The notes: generated from the letters alone by a model not told the origin. DNA of 64,000 bases from Synergistaceae bacterium UBA6083 (GCA_002436015.1 DIXJ01000010.1:43937-107936); one strand, 5' to 3'. Positions 8,821-17,874 are shown, counted from the stretch's first letter. Program-made: numbers and translations.

Positions 8821-9755
8821 AAGTATCGGTGATCGTTCCCATGTACAACGCGGAGAGGACGATCGCGGTTCCGCTGTTGTCCCTGGCCCACCAGACCCTT
8901 CCGCCCGAGTCTTTCGAACTTGTTTTGGTCGACGACGGATCGACGGACCGGTCCGTATCGAAGGCACGCAAGCTTCTCGAGTCGGTTTCCTATCGATGGG
9001 AGATTCCCGAGGGGGCGCGCCGGGGTGTCAGCGCTGCACGGAACAAGGGGATCGACCATGCCCAGGGGGAACACGTTTTCTTCCTCGATGCGGACGATAG
9101 CCTCCCCCCGGATTTTTTGGCAACGGTTTTGGAGGGGATCGAAAGAGAAGGGGCCGACCTGGCCTGGATCTGGAAGATCACGAACCCGGCCGAGTTCCAG
9201 GCCTTGAGAAAACACCCCATGGCCCTGAAGAGAAGCGGGGTGGAATGCCTCGATGGCTTCCTGAAAAAGCCCCGGAACGCACAGGTCATGGTTCGCCGGA
9301 GTTTCCTGGATTCATCCTGTGTTCGCTACACCGAGGGCCTTGCTTACGGTGAGGATTTCGATTTCTTCGTCCGTCTCCTGCTGGAAGCCCTCCGGGTCCA
9401 CGTGGAGGATCGGACTTTTTACCTCTACCGCCGGCACCCCTTCCAGGTGACGCGAACCATCGATCGCCTCGAGGCGAGGAAGGCTACGGACGAGGCTTTT
9501 CGGCGGCTTTCGGGTTTCCTCGCGGAAAAGGGGGCTCCCGGTGAAATCCTTTTCGAGATGAAGCGGAACGAGGCCAGGGCCCGGATCAACCTCCTCCGGG
9601 AGGCCTGGAAAAGGAGGCCGGAAGGATATTTCGATGCGCTCCTTGAAAGCCCTGAAACGGAAGAGGCCATTCGCTTTGCCGGGCAGGGGAAGCTTTCGGT
9701 GAAATGGCAGATGAGGGCGGCGATGCTTGACCTGGCACGGGTGATGAAGGGCTAA
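8817..9755 (+). CDS. Glycosyltransferase family 2
   Basis: A GT-A fold inverting glycosyltransferase. MKVSVIVPMYNAERTIAVPL is the nucleotide-binding start, VLVDDGSTD the first acidic motif, and VFFLDADDSLPPDF carries the DxD-type metal site. Its ATG overlaps the stop of the GT8 gene (ATGA). The gene ends just before the strong terminator at 9793, so it is the last gene of this small glycan operon. The sugar transferred is not evident. Confidence 0.92.
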   Translation: MKVSVIVPMYNAERTIAVPLLSLAHQTLPPESFELVLVDDGSTDRSVSKARKLLESVSYRWEIPEGARRGVSAARNKGIDHAQGEHVFFLDADDSLPPDFLATVLEGIEREGADLAWIWKITNPAEFQALRKHPMALKRSGVECLDGFLKKPRNAQVMVRRSFLDSSCVRYTEGLAYGEDFDFFVRLLLEALRVHVEDRTFYLYRRHPFQVTRTIDRLEARKATDEAFRRLSGFLAEKGAPGEILFEMKRNEARARINLLREAWKRRPEGYFDALLESPETEEAIRFAGQGKLSVKWQMRAAMLDLARVMKG

Positions 9756-9792
9756 CCCGAAGCGGGAGTTGGCTAGCCTATACGGACAGGAA

Positions 9793-9825
9793 GAGGGGCC
9801 GGAAATCGATCCGGCCCCTCTTTTG
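9793..9825 (+). terminator. Rho-independent terminator
   Basis: GAGGGGCCGG and CCGGCCCCTC form a perfect 10-bp stem around an 8-base loop, followed by TTTTGTTT. It closes the 6660-9755 glycosyltransferase operon and may also help stop the converging por operon. Confidence 0.9.
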
Positions 9826-9828
9826 TTT

Positions 9829-9873
9829 CATGTGAAAGTGAACGCAATGAATTTGTACCTGTCCCGAATTACG
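9829..9873 (-). repeat. Dispersed repeat, copy 3
   Basis: On the minus strand this reads TAATTCGGGACAGGTACAAA and then TTCATTGCGTTCACTTTCAC. It begins at the 3' end of porB and has the same orientation as that gene. At the junction the 13-base unit GGAGGCGTAATTC, which contains the porB stop, is present twice in tandem. Confidence 0.85.
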
Positions 9874-9881
9874 CCTCCGAA

Positions 9882-10820
9882 TTACGCCTCCCAGGTTGCG
9901 CCGCAGCGGTCGAGGATGACCTGCCAGTCGGCGTCGACGTCGGCCTGGATTTCCTCCAGCATGGCCTTTGCACCGTCTCCCTTGAACAGGTGGCGGAAAC
10001 GGGCCTGGGGCTTGAGGAACTCCTCGATGGGAACGCGTTTCTTTGGCTTGTAGGTGAGCTTCCACACGCCGTCGACGACTTCGTAGACGGGCCAGAAGCG
10101 GGTGTCCGCGGCCAGCTTGCAGATGTCCTGCTGCAGGGACGGGTCGATGCCCCAGAAGAGGACGCAGGGGACGAGGATGTTGACGAAGGCCGGCCCCGGC
10201 GTCTCGACGGCCTTCTTCACCTTCTCGGCCACGTCGGTGGCGTTAAAGAGGGTCGTCTGCGCGACGTAGGGGATGTGGTGAGCCTCCACGATGGCGGTGA
10301 GGTCCTTGGGTTTCTGGAGCTTGCCCGGCAGAACGCTTCCCGCCGGCGAAGTGGTGGCGTTGGCCCCCTTCGGGGTGGCGCTGCTCCGCTGGGCGCCGGT
10401 GTTCATGTAGCCCCCGTTGTTGTAGCAGATGTAGGTGAAGTCCTGCCCGCGCTCCAGGGCCCCCGACAGGGCCTGGAGGCCGATGTCGTAGGTCCCGCCG
10501 TCGCCCCCGAAGGCGACGAACTTGATTTCCTTGTCGATCTTGCCGCGCTTCTTCAGAGCCACGTAGGCGGCTTCAACGCCCGACACGCCCGCCCCCGCGT
10601 TCTCGAAGGCCGTGTGGATCCACGGCACTCTCCAGGAACTGAAGGGATAGACGGTGGTTGAAACCTCCAGGCAACCCGTGGCGTTGACGACGACCACGGG
10701 CGATTCGACGCCCATGAGCCCCTGGTGCACCGCCGTGGGGGCGCCGCAGCCCGGGCACATGCGATGCCCGTTGGTCAGGGGGCTTTCCTTTTCGGTGAAG
10801 TCCTTGATCCGGATGGCCAT
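9882..10820 (-). CDS. porB: Pyruvate/2-oxoacid:ferredoxin oxidoreductase, beta subunit
   Basis: This is the thiamine-diphosphate-binding subunit of a four-subunit 2-oxoacid:ferredoxin oxidoreductase, 312 residues. GDGGTYDIGLQALSGALERG is the TPP/Mg motif. CPGCG near the N-terminus and GAQRSSATPKGANATTSP are typical of pyruvate-type PorB. The enzyme converts a 2-oxoacid plus CoA to acyl-CoA, CO2 and reduced ferredoxin in the cytoplasm. It is the last gene of porCDAB, 13 bases after porA. Pyruvate is the likeliest substrate, but 2-oxoisovalerate-type relatives share this layout. Its stop lies in a 13-bp tandem duplication beside dispersed repeat copy 3. Confidence 0.93.
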   Translation of the reverse strand: MAIRIKDFTEKESPLTNGHRMCPGCGAPTAVHQGLMGVESPVVVVNATGCLEVSTTVYPFSSWRVPWIHTAFENAGAGVSGVEAAYVALKKRGKIDKEIKFVAFGGDGGTYDIGLQALSGALERGQDFTYICYNNGGYMNTGAQRSSATPKGANATTSPAGSVLPGKLQKPKDLTAIVEAHHIPYVAQTTLFNATDVAEKVKKAVETPGPAFVNILVPCVLFWGIDPSLQQDICKLAADTRFWPVYEVVDGVWKLTYKPKKRVPIEEFLKPQARFRHLFKGDGAKAMLEEIQADVDADWQVILDRCGATWEA

Positions 10821-10833
10821 CTCTCACACCCCC

Positions 10834-12000
10834 CTATTCCAGCAGGCCAAGGTAGCGCTCTTCGCGGGAGACCTTCCCCGCGGCGAGGTCCATGAAAAGC
10901 TCCCGGGCGTACTGCGGGAAAAAGTCCCGGCCGCCCAGGCCGTAGACGCACGACTGCACGGGGATGTTCTTCCCGCAGTCGTACAGGGCGCTCTTGATTT
11001 CCGCGGCCAGGGGGGCCGTCCCGCCGATGCTCAGGGCCCGGTCCAGCACGGCCACGGCCTTCGCGGTGCCCAGGATTTCGGCGACCTCATCCGCGGGGAA
11101 GGGACGGAACATCCGCACCCGCAGGCAGCCGGCCTTGATGCCCTGTTCCCGCAGCTCGTCCACGACGTCCTTCACGACTCCCGAGGCGGAAGACATGACC
11201 ACGACGATGAAGTCGGCATCCTCGGTGCGGTAGCGGTCGAGCTTGGGGTAGAAACGCCCGGAGACGGCCTCGAATTCCTTCGCGACGCCGTCGTAGACCT
11301 TGAGCACGTTCTTCATGGCCTCGATCTGCTGCCGCTTGATCTCGAAGTAGTACTCGGACATGGCAAAGGAACCGTAGGTGACGGGGTGGTCGACGTCCAG
11401 GAGCGGGAAGTCGGCGTCACGCTCTCCGACGAAGGCCTTCACGGCGGCGTCGTCGAGGATTTCCACGGGTTCGAAGCCGTGGCTCGTGATGAACCCGTCC
11501 TGGCAGACGAAGACCGGGGAAAGGACGTCCTTGTGCTCGGCCAGGCGGATGGCCAGGATGGCCGTGTCGTAGGCTTCCTGGGCGTCCTCGCAGTAGAGGT
11601 GGACCCAGCCCGCATCGCGCTCGGCCATGCTGTCGCTGTGGTCGCAGTGGATGTTGATGGGGGCGCCGATGCACCGGTTCACCAGCCCGAAGACGATGGG
11701 GGTACGGAAGCAGCCGGCGATGGGGAAGATCTCGTGCATCAGGGCCACGCCGTTGGCGCTGGAGGCGGTCATGACGCGGGCCCCGGCGGCCGAGGCGGTG
11801 ACGCAGGCGGTGATGGCGGAATGTTCGCTTTCAACGGTGACGAAGTTCGTGTCCACCTTGCCGTTCGCCACGAAGTCGGCGAACTTCATGGGGATGTCGG
11901 TGGACGGGGTGATGGGATAGGCGGCGACGACGTCCGGGTTGATCTGGCGCATCGCTTCCGCGAAGGCCCAGTTTCCCGACGTGATTTCCCTGCGAGGCAT
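10834..12000 (-). CDS. porA: Pyruvate/2-oxoacid:ferredoxin oxidoreductase, alpha subunit
   Basis: The 388-residue alpha subunit carries the pyrimidine-binding domain for TPP and the transketolase C-terminal domain. AYPITPSTDIPMKFADF and FVTVESEHSAITACVTASAA are hallmark stretches of PorA-type subunits. Together with beta, gamma and delta it forms the CoA-acylating oxidoreductase that feeds electrons to ferredoxin. The ATG at 12000 lies three bases after porD, so the genes are translated as one operon. Length and motifs are complete. Confidence 0.94.
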   Translation of the reverse strand: MPRREITSGNWAFAEAMRQINPDVVAAYPITPSTDIPMKFADFVANGKVDTNFVTVESEHSAITACVTASAAGARVMTASSANGVALMHEIFPIAGCFRTPIVFGLVNRCIGAPINIHCDHSDSMAERDAGWVHLYCEDAQEAYDTAILAIRLAEHKDVLSPVFVCQDGFITSHGFEPVEILDDAAVKAFVGERDADFPLLDVDHPVTYGSFAMSEYYFEIKRQQIEAMKNVLKVYDGVAKEFEAVSGRFYPKLDRYRTEDADFIVVVMSSASGVVKDVVDELREQGIKAGCLRVRMFRPFPADEVAEILGTAKAVAVLDRALSIGGTAPLAAEIKSALYDCGKNIPVQSCVYGLGGRDFFPQYARELFMDLAAGKVSREERYLGLLE

Positions 12001-12003
12001 GGC

Positions 12004-12348
12004 TTACTCCCCCTTCGCGCCGGCGCCGGGGCCGGTGAACTCGGACTCGGGCCGCATCTCGATGGCCTTCTTCGGGCAGATGTGCGCGCAGATGCCGCAG
12101 CCCTTGCAGTAGAAGGTGTCGATGCCGGTGACCTTCCCGTTTCCATCCGTCAGGATCGAGCGGTCGGGGCACTGGTTCCAGCACAGGAGGCAGGAGATGC
12201 ACTTCTCCCCGTCCCAAACGGGGCGCATGCTCCGCCACTGGCCCGTCTCGACGGCCTCCGCGGAGGACCCGAAAGCGATGCCGCCCATGGGGACGTCCTG
12301 CCAGCGTTTAGGCTTGCCCATTTCAGCGCTGTTCCCGCGGTTTGTCAT
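12004..12348 (-). CDS. porD: 2-oxoacid:ferredoxin oxidoreductase, delta subunit (2[4Fe-4S])
   Basis: This 114-residue ferredoxin-like subunit has two CxxCxxCxxxCP motifs: CISCLLCWNQCP and CKGCGICAHICP. It would carry electrons from the TPP site to external ferredoxin. The ATG at 12348 overlaps the stop of porC (ATGA), which fixes the start. An N-terminal extension of about 50 residues precedes the first cluster motif, as in many PorD proteins. Confidence 0.93.
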   Translation of the reverse strand: MTNRGNSAEMGKPKRWQDVPMGGIAFGSSAEAVETGQWRSMRPVWDGEKCISCLLCWNQCPDRSILTDGNGKVTGIDTFYCKGCGICAHICPKKAIEMRPESEFTGPGAGAKGE

Positions 12349-12917
12349 CCGACCTGCACCTCCTCGTAGCCCCGCCGGATCGCCCGCACGTTCGCCGCGA
12401 GGATCTTTTCCGGGAGCTTGGCCATCTTGTGGGAGAAATGCTCGACGAAGGCCTCGATGGGCACCTCGTCGAAGATGTGGGCGAAGGTGCCGAGCATGGG
12501 GGCGTTGGGCCGGTTCTGGCCGAACTCCTCCAGCGTGATCTTCGTCGCGTCGATGGTGATGACCTTCACGGCTTCGCCCAGGCCCAGCTGGGTCTTGATC
12601 TCGGCCGGGGAAGCGGGTGTGTTGACCAGGTACACCGTTTTCTCGGTGCACCCGTCGGTGGGGCGGACGGATTCGAGCAGGGTCGGGTCGATGACGGCCA
12701 CGACATCGGGGTTCTGGACGCCGCAGCGCTTGCGGATGGGGGCATCGGAAACGCGGTTGAACGCCTTCATCGGGGCTCCCTGTCGCTCGGCGCCGTACTC
12801 CGGGAACGACTGCACGTGCTTGCCGGCCTCGAACAGGACCTCGGCCAGGACGGCGGAGCCCGTCTTGGCACCCTGTCCTCCCCGGCCGTGCCATCGGACC
12901 TCGAGGGTCTTGGGCAT
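12345..12917 (-). CDS. porC: 2-oxoacid:ferredoxin oxidoreductase, gamma subunit
   Basis: The 190-residue gamma subunit opens with LEVRWHGRGGQGAKTGSAVL, the glycine-rich start typical of this family, and continues with FPEYGAERQGAPMKAFNRVS. It forms part of the CoA-binding core of the por complex. It is the first gene of the porCDAB operon. A GAGAGGAG ribosome site lies a little over ten bases before the ATG, and a good promoter is seen upstream. Confidence 0.94.
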   Translation of the reverse strand: MPKTLEVRWHGRGGQGAKTGSAVLAEVLFEAGKHVQSFPEYGAERQGAPMKAFNRVSDAPIRKRCGVQNPDVVAVIDPTLLESVRPTDGCTEKTVYLVNTPASPAEIKTQLGLGEAVKVITIDATKITLEEFGQNRPNAPMLGTFAHIFDEVPIEAFVEHFSHKMAKLPEKILAANVRAIRRGYEEVQVG

Positions 12918-12953
12918 GGACGGATCACGCTCCTCTCATGGAATAATGAATGC

Positions 12954-12982
12954 TGTATATCTCTTGTGGACATACGGGACAA
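12954..12982 (-). promoter_or_regulatory. Promoter of the porCDAB operon
   Basis: On the minus strand TTGTCC (12982-12977) and TATACA (12959-12954) are 17 bases apart, a good match to a housekeeping sigma factor promoter. It lies 37 bases before the porC start codon. Confidence 0.6.
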
Positions 12983-13093
12983 GAATAGCGTGACTCGGGG
13001 GAATAATCAAACGATTCCTGCAGGCTAAAACCTTCGAAAAGCGGCGCGGTGACGGGTTCCTGTGTTATAAAGGACTTAAACGGGAGGGATGTC

Positions 13094-14416
13094 ATGCTAC
13101 GGGCCAATTCGCGCTATTCGAACTCCCTGGCCGTGCTTTTCGGCCTTGAAAGTTTCGTTTTCTGGGCGACCGTCCTGGGCGGCGGCTTCCTTGTCTTCGA
13201 GGGAAAAGCCTACGCCGGGCAGTACGCCGCCATCAACGCCTGCCTGGCCCTGGGGCTCTACGCCTTCAGGGGCTATGATCCGGCGCGTCTAAAGAATCCC
13301 TACGAAGCCCTGGTCGCCGGCATGCAGGGGATCTTCTTCGGAGGAATCCTCGCGGTTTCCCTTTTGATGACCCAATTCCCCCGAATTCCCCGTCCCTACT
13401 TCATCCCCACGTTCCTCGCCTACCTGGCCGCCGGTCTTGCCGGACGGCTGGCCTGGTCCCGGTGGTTCGCCAGGGGAGACCGGACGACCGCGGCCTGGGT
13501 CGTCGGGAGCGAGGATTGGAAGAGCCTGCTCGACGATATCGCCGCCGGGCTCGGGACGGCTTTCGAACCGCTGGCCTTCGTGAGCCTGGAAGGCGCGGAA
13601 AGGGCGCTCCCGGCAGGGCAGCCAGAAGGGAAGAACGGGAAACTGCTGGTCGTCGCCGACCCCGAAGTGATGGCGGAAAAGGATTTCCACCGGGCCCTGA
13701 ACCGGCTTGGCACGAAGGGAATGAGCGTCGACCTGTTGCCGAACCTTGCGGAGAGGGCTTTGGGCCGGATCCCCCTGGACGTGGCGCAGGTTTTTCGCAG
13801 CCATTACGAGGTGGTCTTCAACGACCTCGTGCTGGACCCGGTGCAGAGGATCCTCGACGTGACGGTCTCTCTTTGTGCGCTGGTGCTGCTTTCACCCGTG
13901 ATGGCCGCCATCCTCCTGGCCATCCGGCTGGATTCGAAGGGCGGCGCGATCTTCATCCAGGACCGGGTCGGGCTGGACGGGACGGTCTACCGGATGCACA
14001 AGTTCCGGACCATGGCCGTCCGCGAAAAGGGAAATGGCGCGCCGGCGTTCGCAGACCAGGAAGAAAACCGGATCACGAAGGTCGGCCGGGCCCTGCGAAA
14101 AACCCGCCTGGACGAGTTGCCCCAGCTCTGGGACGTGCTGAGGGGCAAGATGAGCCTGGTGGGGCCCCGTCCCGAACAGCCGGCCTTCGTGGAGCAGTTC
14201 AGCGAGTCGATCCCCTTCTACGACTACCGTCACGAGGCCAGGCCCGGCATCACCGGCTGGGCCCAGATCAACTATGATTATGCGTATGACCTGGAAGGCA
14301 CGAAGCGAAAGCTGGAATACGACCTTTACTACGTCAAGCGCCGGTCCCTGATGCTGGACCTGCAGATCCTGCTGAAGACCCTCGAGATCATGGTGGGAAG
14401 GCGGGGGGCGCGATGA
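13094..14416 (+). CDS. Initiating sugar-phosphate transferase (polyprenyl-phosphate glycosylphosphotransferase)
   Basis: A 440-residue membrane protein. Its N-terminal third holds several hydrophobic segments (AVLFGLESFVFWATVLGGG and following). Its C-terminal third is the bacterial sugar transferase domain: a membrane segment (SLCALVLLSPVMAAILLAI), then the catalytic KFRTM motif, RLDELPQLWDVLRGKMSLVG, and PGITGWAQINY. Such enzymes load the first sugar phosphate onto undecaprenyl phosphate and so start a surface glycan. The ATG at 13094 follows GGGAGG. It heads the plus-strand run of glycan genes and overlaps the next gene by four bases. Confidence 0.92.
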   Translation: MLRANSRYSNSLAVLFGLESFVFWATVLGGGFLVFEGKAYAGQYAAINACLALGLYAFRGYDPARLKNPYEALVAGMQGIFFGGILAVSLLMTQFPRIPRPYFIPTFLAYLAAGLAGRLAWSRWFARGDRTTAAWVVGSEDWKSLLDDIAAGLGTAFEPLAFVSLEGAERALPAGQPEGKNGKLLVVADPEVMAEKDFHRALNRLGTKGMSVDLLPNLAERALGRIPLDVAQVFRSHYEVVFNDLVLDPVQRILDVTVSLCALVLLSPVMAAILLAIRLDSKGGAIFIQDRVGLDGTVYRMHKFRTMAVREKGNGAPAFADQEENRITKVGRALRKTRLDELPQLWDVLRGKMSLVGPRPEQPAFVEQFSESIPFYDYRHEARPGITGWAQINYDYAYDLEGTKRKLEYDLYYVKRRSLMLDLQILLKTLEIMVGRRGAR

Positions 14417-15654
14417 GGGATGGAAATGGAAAGATTGGACAAGGAAAGAGGATCCTTCTCGTCTCCCAAATGTTTTTTCCTGACGATGCTGCTACTGCAA
14501 AAGCTATGAGTGATATTGCAAAGTCATTGGTTGAAAATGGTTTTTCAGTAGAGGTCCTTTGCCAGAATCGCTCCTACTTGGATATTGATGCTAAGTATGC
14601 AGAAGATGAATGGTGGGAAGGAGTTCATATCAGGAGGGTGCCTGTTCCAAGACTGAGAAAAGACGGTCCGTTTCAGAGAATCTTTCTTCTTCTCCTTTTT
14701 ACGGCTCTTGTTGCCCATAAATTATTAAAAGAGGATGCAGATCTATTCCTGTCGGTTTCTAACCCACCTTGGCTTGGTTACCTGGTTTCGCAGAAAGCTA
14801 AAAAGAGTGGGAAACCCTCTGTCTTTATCCTTCATGATCTTTACCCCGACTTATTGGAAAGGTTGGGTAGGCTGTCAAATAGATCCTTGCTCTACCGATT
14901 CAGTCGGCTTGTTATGGAAAAAATATTCACGAACAGCCAGAAAATTGTTGTATTGGGACGTGATGTGTCTTCATACATTAATGAGCAGTATGAAGTTCCT
15001 TTGGAAAAAATTAAATTGATTACCAATTGGGGACCTTCCGACAGAGGGGAAAGTAATCAACAAGCGTGTCCCGCGACTCATGCAGTATTTTCAGGAAAAA
15101 CCTTCTGGGTTCTCTATTCCGGGAATCTTGGAGAAACGGCAGAATTTGAGACGCTGCTAGCAGCGTCTCAAATTTGCCAGAAACGAGACCCATCTATTCG
15201 TTTTAAAATTCTAGGGAGTGGTAAAAAAAAGCAGTGGATTGAAAAAAAATTATTTGAAAATAAAATCGATAACGTTGAATTGCATTCTTTCGTTCCATAT
15301 CCTTTGTACCGAGAAATGCTGCACGAGGCAGATCTCTTCTTTGTTAGTCTACGCCCGGAACTTAAAGGCATTTCAGTCCCCTCGAAGACCTATTATTATT
15401 TCAGCGCTGGGAAACCCATCCTTGCCGTAGTTCCTGAAGGGTCCGAAATCGGACTTGAATTGCTTGAGGATGAGGTCGGAATTCCGCTCCCATACGATGG
15501 GGAAGCCCTGTCTGAGGCAATTTTGTTATTAAAAAATGATCAGAAGCACTATTCCCGCTTATCTGAAAAATGCGAGCGAACTTATAAAGATAAATATCAA
15601 TCCAATGTCGTCTTGCCTAAATACAGTGCTTTGATCCGAGAGATATTAAATTAA
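14413..15654 (+). CDS. Glycosyltransferase family 4 (WbuB-like)
   Basis: A GT-B enzyme of 413 residues. RILLVSQMFFPDDAATAKAM resembles the start of WbuB/CapM-type transferases, and FFVSLRPELKGISVPSKTYY followed by AGKPILAVVPEGSEIG is the family 4 donor region. The ATG overlaps the stop of the sugar transferase gene. Base composition falls sharply toward A and T at this gene, unlike the gene before it, which suggests a separate origin. A perfect 32-bp palindrome lies inside the coding sequence at 15143-15174. Confidence 0.9.
   Translation: MRDGNGKIGQGKRILLVSQMFFPDDAATAKAMSDIAKSLVENGFSVEVLCQNRSYLDIDAKYAEDEWWEGVHIRRVPVPRLRKDGPFQRIFLLLLFTALVAHKLLKEDADLFLSVSNPPWLGYLVSQKAKKSGKPSVFILHDLYPDLLERLGRLSNRSLLYRFSRLVMEKIFTNSQKIVVLGRDVSSYINEQYEVPLEKIKLITNWGPSDRGESNQQACPATHAVFSGKTFWVLYSGNLGETAEFETLLAASQICQKRDPSIRFKILGSGKKKQWIEKKLFENKIDNVELHSFVPYPLYREMLHEADLFFVSLRPELKGISVPSKTYYYFSAGKPILAVVPEGSEIGLELLEDEVGIPLPYDGEALSEAILLLKNDQKHYSRLSEKCERTYKDKYQSNVVLPKYSALIREILN
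15143..15174. repeat. Perfect 32-bp palindrome inside a glycosyltransferase gene
   Basis: AATTTGAGACGCTG and CAGCGTCTCAAATT flank CTAG, giving a completely self-complementary 32-base sequence. It is read in frame as part of EFETLLAASQICQ. In RNA it would fold into a long hairpin in the middle of the message. No T-run follows, so a terminator is unlikely. Confidence 0.9.
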
Positions 15655-15670
15655 TAAGGTGATCATTGAA

Positions 15671-16726
15671 ATGTCAAAGTCAAGCGGAAGAGAAGTGATT
15701 CGCAATAGGGGAAAAAATGACTTGATCAGTGTAATTGTCCCGTTTTACAACGTCGAACAGTATATTGAAAAAACCCTAGAGTCGATTATTAATCAGGAAT
15801 ATAAAGAAATTGAACTGGTATTGATAGATGATGGATCAACGGATAAATCTTACGAAAGGGCCCTTGAAATGCTTGGCAGAAAGCCTTTTCGGCATATTCT
15901 GCATAGGCAAGAAAACCTTGGTGTAAGTGCGGCCAGGAATAAGGGGATTGAATTAGCGTCCGGGACTTATTTAATATTTATTGATTCGGACGATTTGATG
16001 CATCCACGTTATATTGAACAATTACATAATGCCCTGGTTCAAAAAAATTTTGATATCATATTTTGTGGTTTTAAGAGGTTTAAAAACGATTTAAAGCTTA
16101 TGAAGCAACCTTTTCCGACTATGAAAGTAGAGGAAATGGATCGACTAGATATGATGCGCGACTTTTTGTATGGATTTAAAAAATTGTCTATATGTGCAAT
16201 GATGATTAGTAAAATAAATATTAAAGCTAACTCTCTTTTGTTTTATGAGGGACATCGATATGCGGAGGATATCCATTTTATATGGAGAGCGCTCCTTTGC
16301 ACCGAACGAATTGGTTATGACCCGTCTTGCCTGTACTTTTACCGATTCAGGAGTGGTTCTGCAATGGCAGGATTTGAAGTTTCTCGGTCGGATGGACTAT
16401 TTTTGATGAAGGATATAGAAAAATATGTTAAGTCTTGTTGCGCTAGTTTTTATGAAGAGTATTCAATGTATGGAAGTGCGCGCTGGGTTTGGTCAACACT
16501 GTGGCAAGCAGCCTTTTCTCTACCTTATCCAGAGTTCAAAAAAACGTGTAGCCAGCTTGATGCGGGAATGATGTTAAAAAGGCTTTTTAGTTATCCTAAT
16601 TCCATGGTGAAGATTAGCTCAAGAGTATTTATCTTCTCGAATCGAATGTATTATTTATTGATAAGGTTATTCTGTAATGCAAGGGATCTCTATTATGGCT
16701 TTTCAGCTTGGCTGAACATGATTTAG
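15671..16726 (+). CDS. Glycosyltransferase family 2
   Basis: A 351-residue GT-A transferase. LISVIVPFYNVEQYIEKTL, VLIDDGSTDKS and LIFIDSDDLMHP are the standard nucleotide-sugar and metal-binding motifs. A C-terminal stretch of about 100 residues is rich in aromatic and hydrophobic residues, which may hold the enzyme at the membrane. The ATG at 15671 has AAGGTGAT before it; a GTG at 15659 is possible. The gene is strongly AT-rich compared with gmd just after it. Confidence 0.9.
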   Translation: MSKSSGREVIRNRGKNDLISVIVPFYNVEQYIEKTLESIINQEYKEIELVLIDDGSTDKSYERALEMLGRKPFRHILHRQENLGVSAARNKGIELASGTYLIFIDSDDLMHPRYIEQLHNALVQKNFDIIFCGFKRFKNDLKLMKQPFPTMKVEEMDRLDMMRDFLYGFKKLSICAMMISKINIKANSLLFYEGHRYAEDIHFIWRALLCTERIGYDPSCLYFYRFRSGSAMAGFEVSRSDGLFLMKDIEKYVKSCCASFYEEYSMYGSARWVWSTLWQAAFSLPYPEFKKTCSQLDAGMMLKRLFSYPNSMVKISSRVFIFSNRMYYLLIRLFCNARDLYYGFSAWLNMI

Positions 16727-16767
16727 AAAAATAAGCTAGCCTTTTTAAAAATGGACGGAGGAAGAGG

Positions 16768-17874
16768 ATGAAAAGGATAGCCCTTATTACCGGTATTACA
16801 GGCCAAGACGGATCCTACCTGGCCGAACTCCTTTTGTCAAAAGGCTATGAGGTTCACGGGATAAAGCGCCGTAGCAGCCTTTTCAACACAGGCCGCATAG
16901 ATCACCTTTACCAGGACCCACACGAGGAAAACGTACACTTCAAGCTCCATTACGGAGACCTGACCGACGCGACGAACCTCATCCGAGTCGTCCAGGAGGT
17001 CCAGCCGGACGAAATCTACAACCTTGGGGCGCAGAGCCACGTGCAGGTTTCCTTTGAAACACCGGAATACACGGCCAACAGTGATGCCCTGGGGACCCTG
17101 AGGCTGCTGGAGGCGATCCGGATCTTGGGCCTGGAGAAAAAGACCCGTTTTTACCAGGCCTCCACCAGCGAACTCTTCGGAAAAGTACAGGAGATTCCCC
17201 AGAAGGAAACCACGCCCTTTTACCCGCGCAGCCCGTATGCGGCGGCCAAGCTCTACGCCTACTGGATCACCGTCAACTACCGGGAGGCCTACCATCTTCA
17301 TGCTTCGAACGGGATCCTGTTCAACCATGAATCCCCGTTACGGGGGGAAACCTTTGTGTCGAGAAAGATTACCCGGGCGGCGGCACGAGTCGCTCTCGGC
17401 CTGCAGAAGAAGGTTTACCTGGGAAACCTGGACGCAAAGCGTGACTGGGGACATGCGAAGGATTACGTGGAGGCCATGTGGCTCATGCTCCAGCAGGAGG
17501 AGCCCGACGATTACGTGGTCGCAACCGGGCAGACTCATTCGGTCAGGGAATTCGCTGCGCTTGCCTTCCGGGAAACCGGGGTCGACCTGTCCTGGGAGGG
17601 CAGGGGAGTGGAGGAGAAGGGGAGAAATTCGAAGACCGGGGAAATCCTGGTCGAGGTGGATCCCCGATATTTCCGGCCTACCGAGGTAGAGTTGCTGCTG
17701 GGGGATCCCTCCAAGGCGAAGGAAACGCTCGGCTGGGTGGCCAGAACGTCATTCGAGGATCTCGTGAAGGACATGGTCGCGTCGGATATCGAACGGTTCC
17801 GCAAGGAACGGTATTGCCGCGACGGCGGCTTTGCCTCCCCTCCCCGTCTCGAGGAGCTCGGCCAGATCCATTGA
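16768..17874 (+). CDS. gmd: GDP-mannose 4,6-dehydratase
   Basis: This 368-residue short-chain dehydrogenase-fold enzyme turns GDP-D-mannose into GDP-4-keto-6-deoxy-D-mannose. ALITGITGQDGSYLAELLL is the NADP-binding start. The catalytic group is seen as ASTSELFGKVQEIPQKETT and YAAAKLYAYW (the Tyr-x3-Lys pair), followed by NGILFNHESPLRGETFVSRK. GGAGGAAGAGG precedes the ATG. It is followed after 23 bases by fcl, so the pair makes GDP-L-fucose. GC content is again high here, in contrast to the genes before it. Confidence 0.97.
   Translation: MKRIALITGITGQDGSYLAELLLSKGYEVHGIKRRSSLFNTGRIDHLYQDPHEENVHFKLHYGDLTDATNLIRVVQEVQPDEIYNLGAQSHVQVSFETPEYTANSDALGTLRLLEAIRILGLEKKTRFYQASTSELFGKVQEIPQKETTPFYPRSPYAAAKLYAYWITVNYREAYHLHASNGILFNHESPLRGETFVSRKITRAAARVALGLQKKVYLGNLDAKRDWGHAKDYVEAMWLMLQQEEPDDYVVATGQTHSVREFAALAFRETGVDLSWEGRGVEEKGRNSKTGEILVEVDPRYFRPTEVELLLGDPSKAKETLGWVARTSFEDLVKDMVASDIERFRKERYCRDGGFASPPRLEELGQIH

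Noticed and set aside
9756..9792. tRNA or other structured RNA search across intergenic gaps
   Set aside because: No tRNA cloverleaf or GTTCGA-type T-loop was noticed in this or other gaps. The TPP riboswitch was the only RNA element that I could support.
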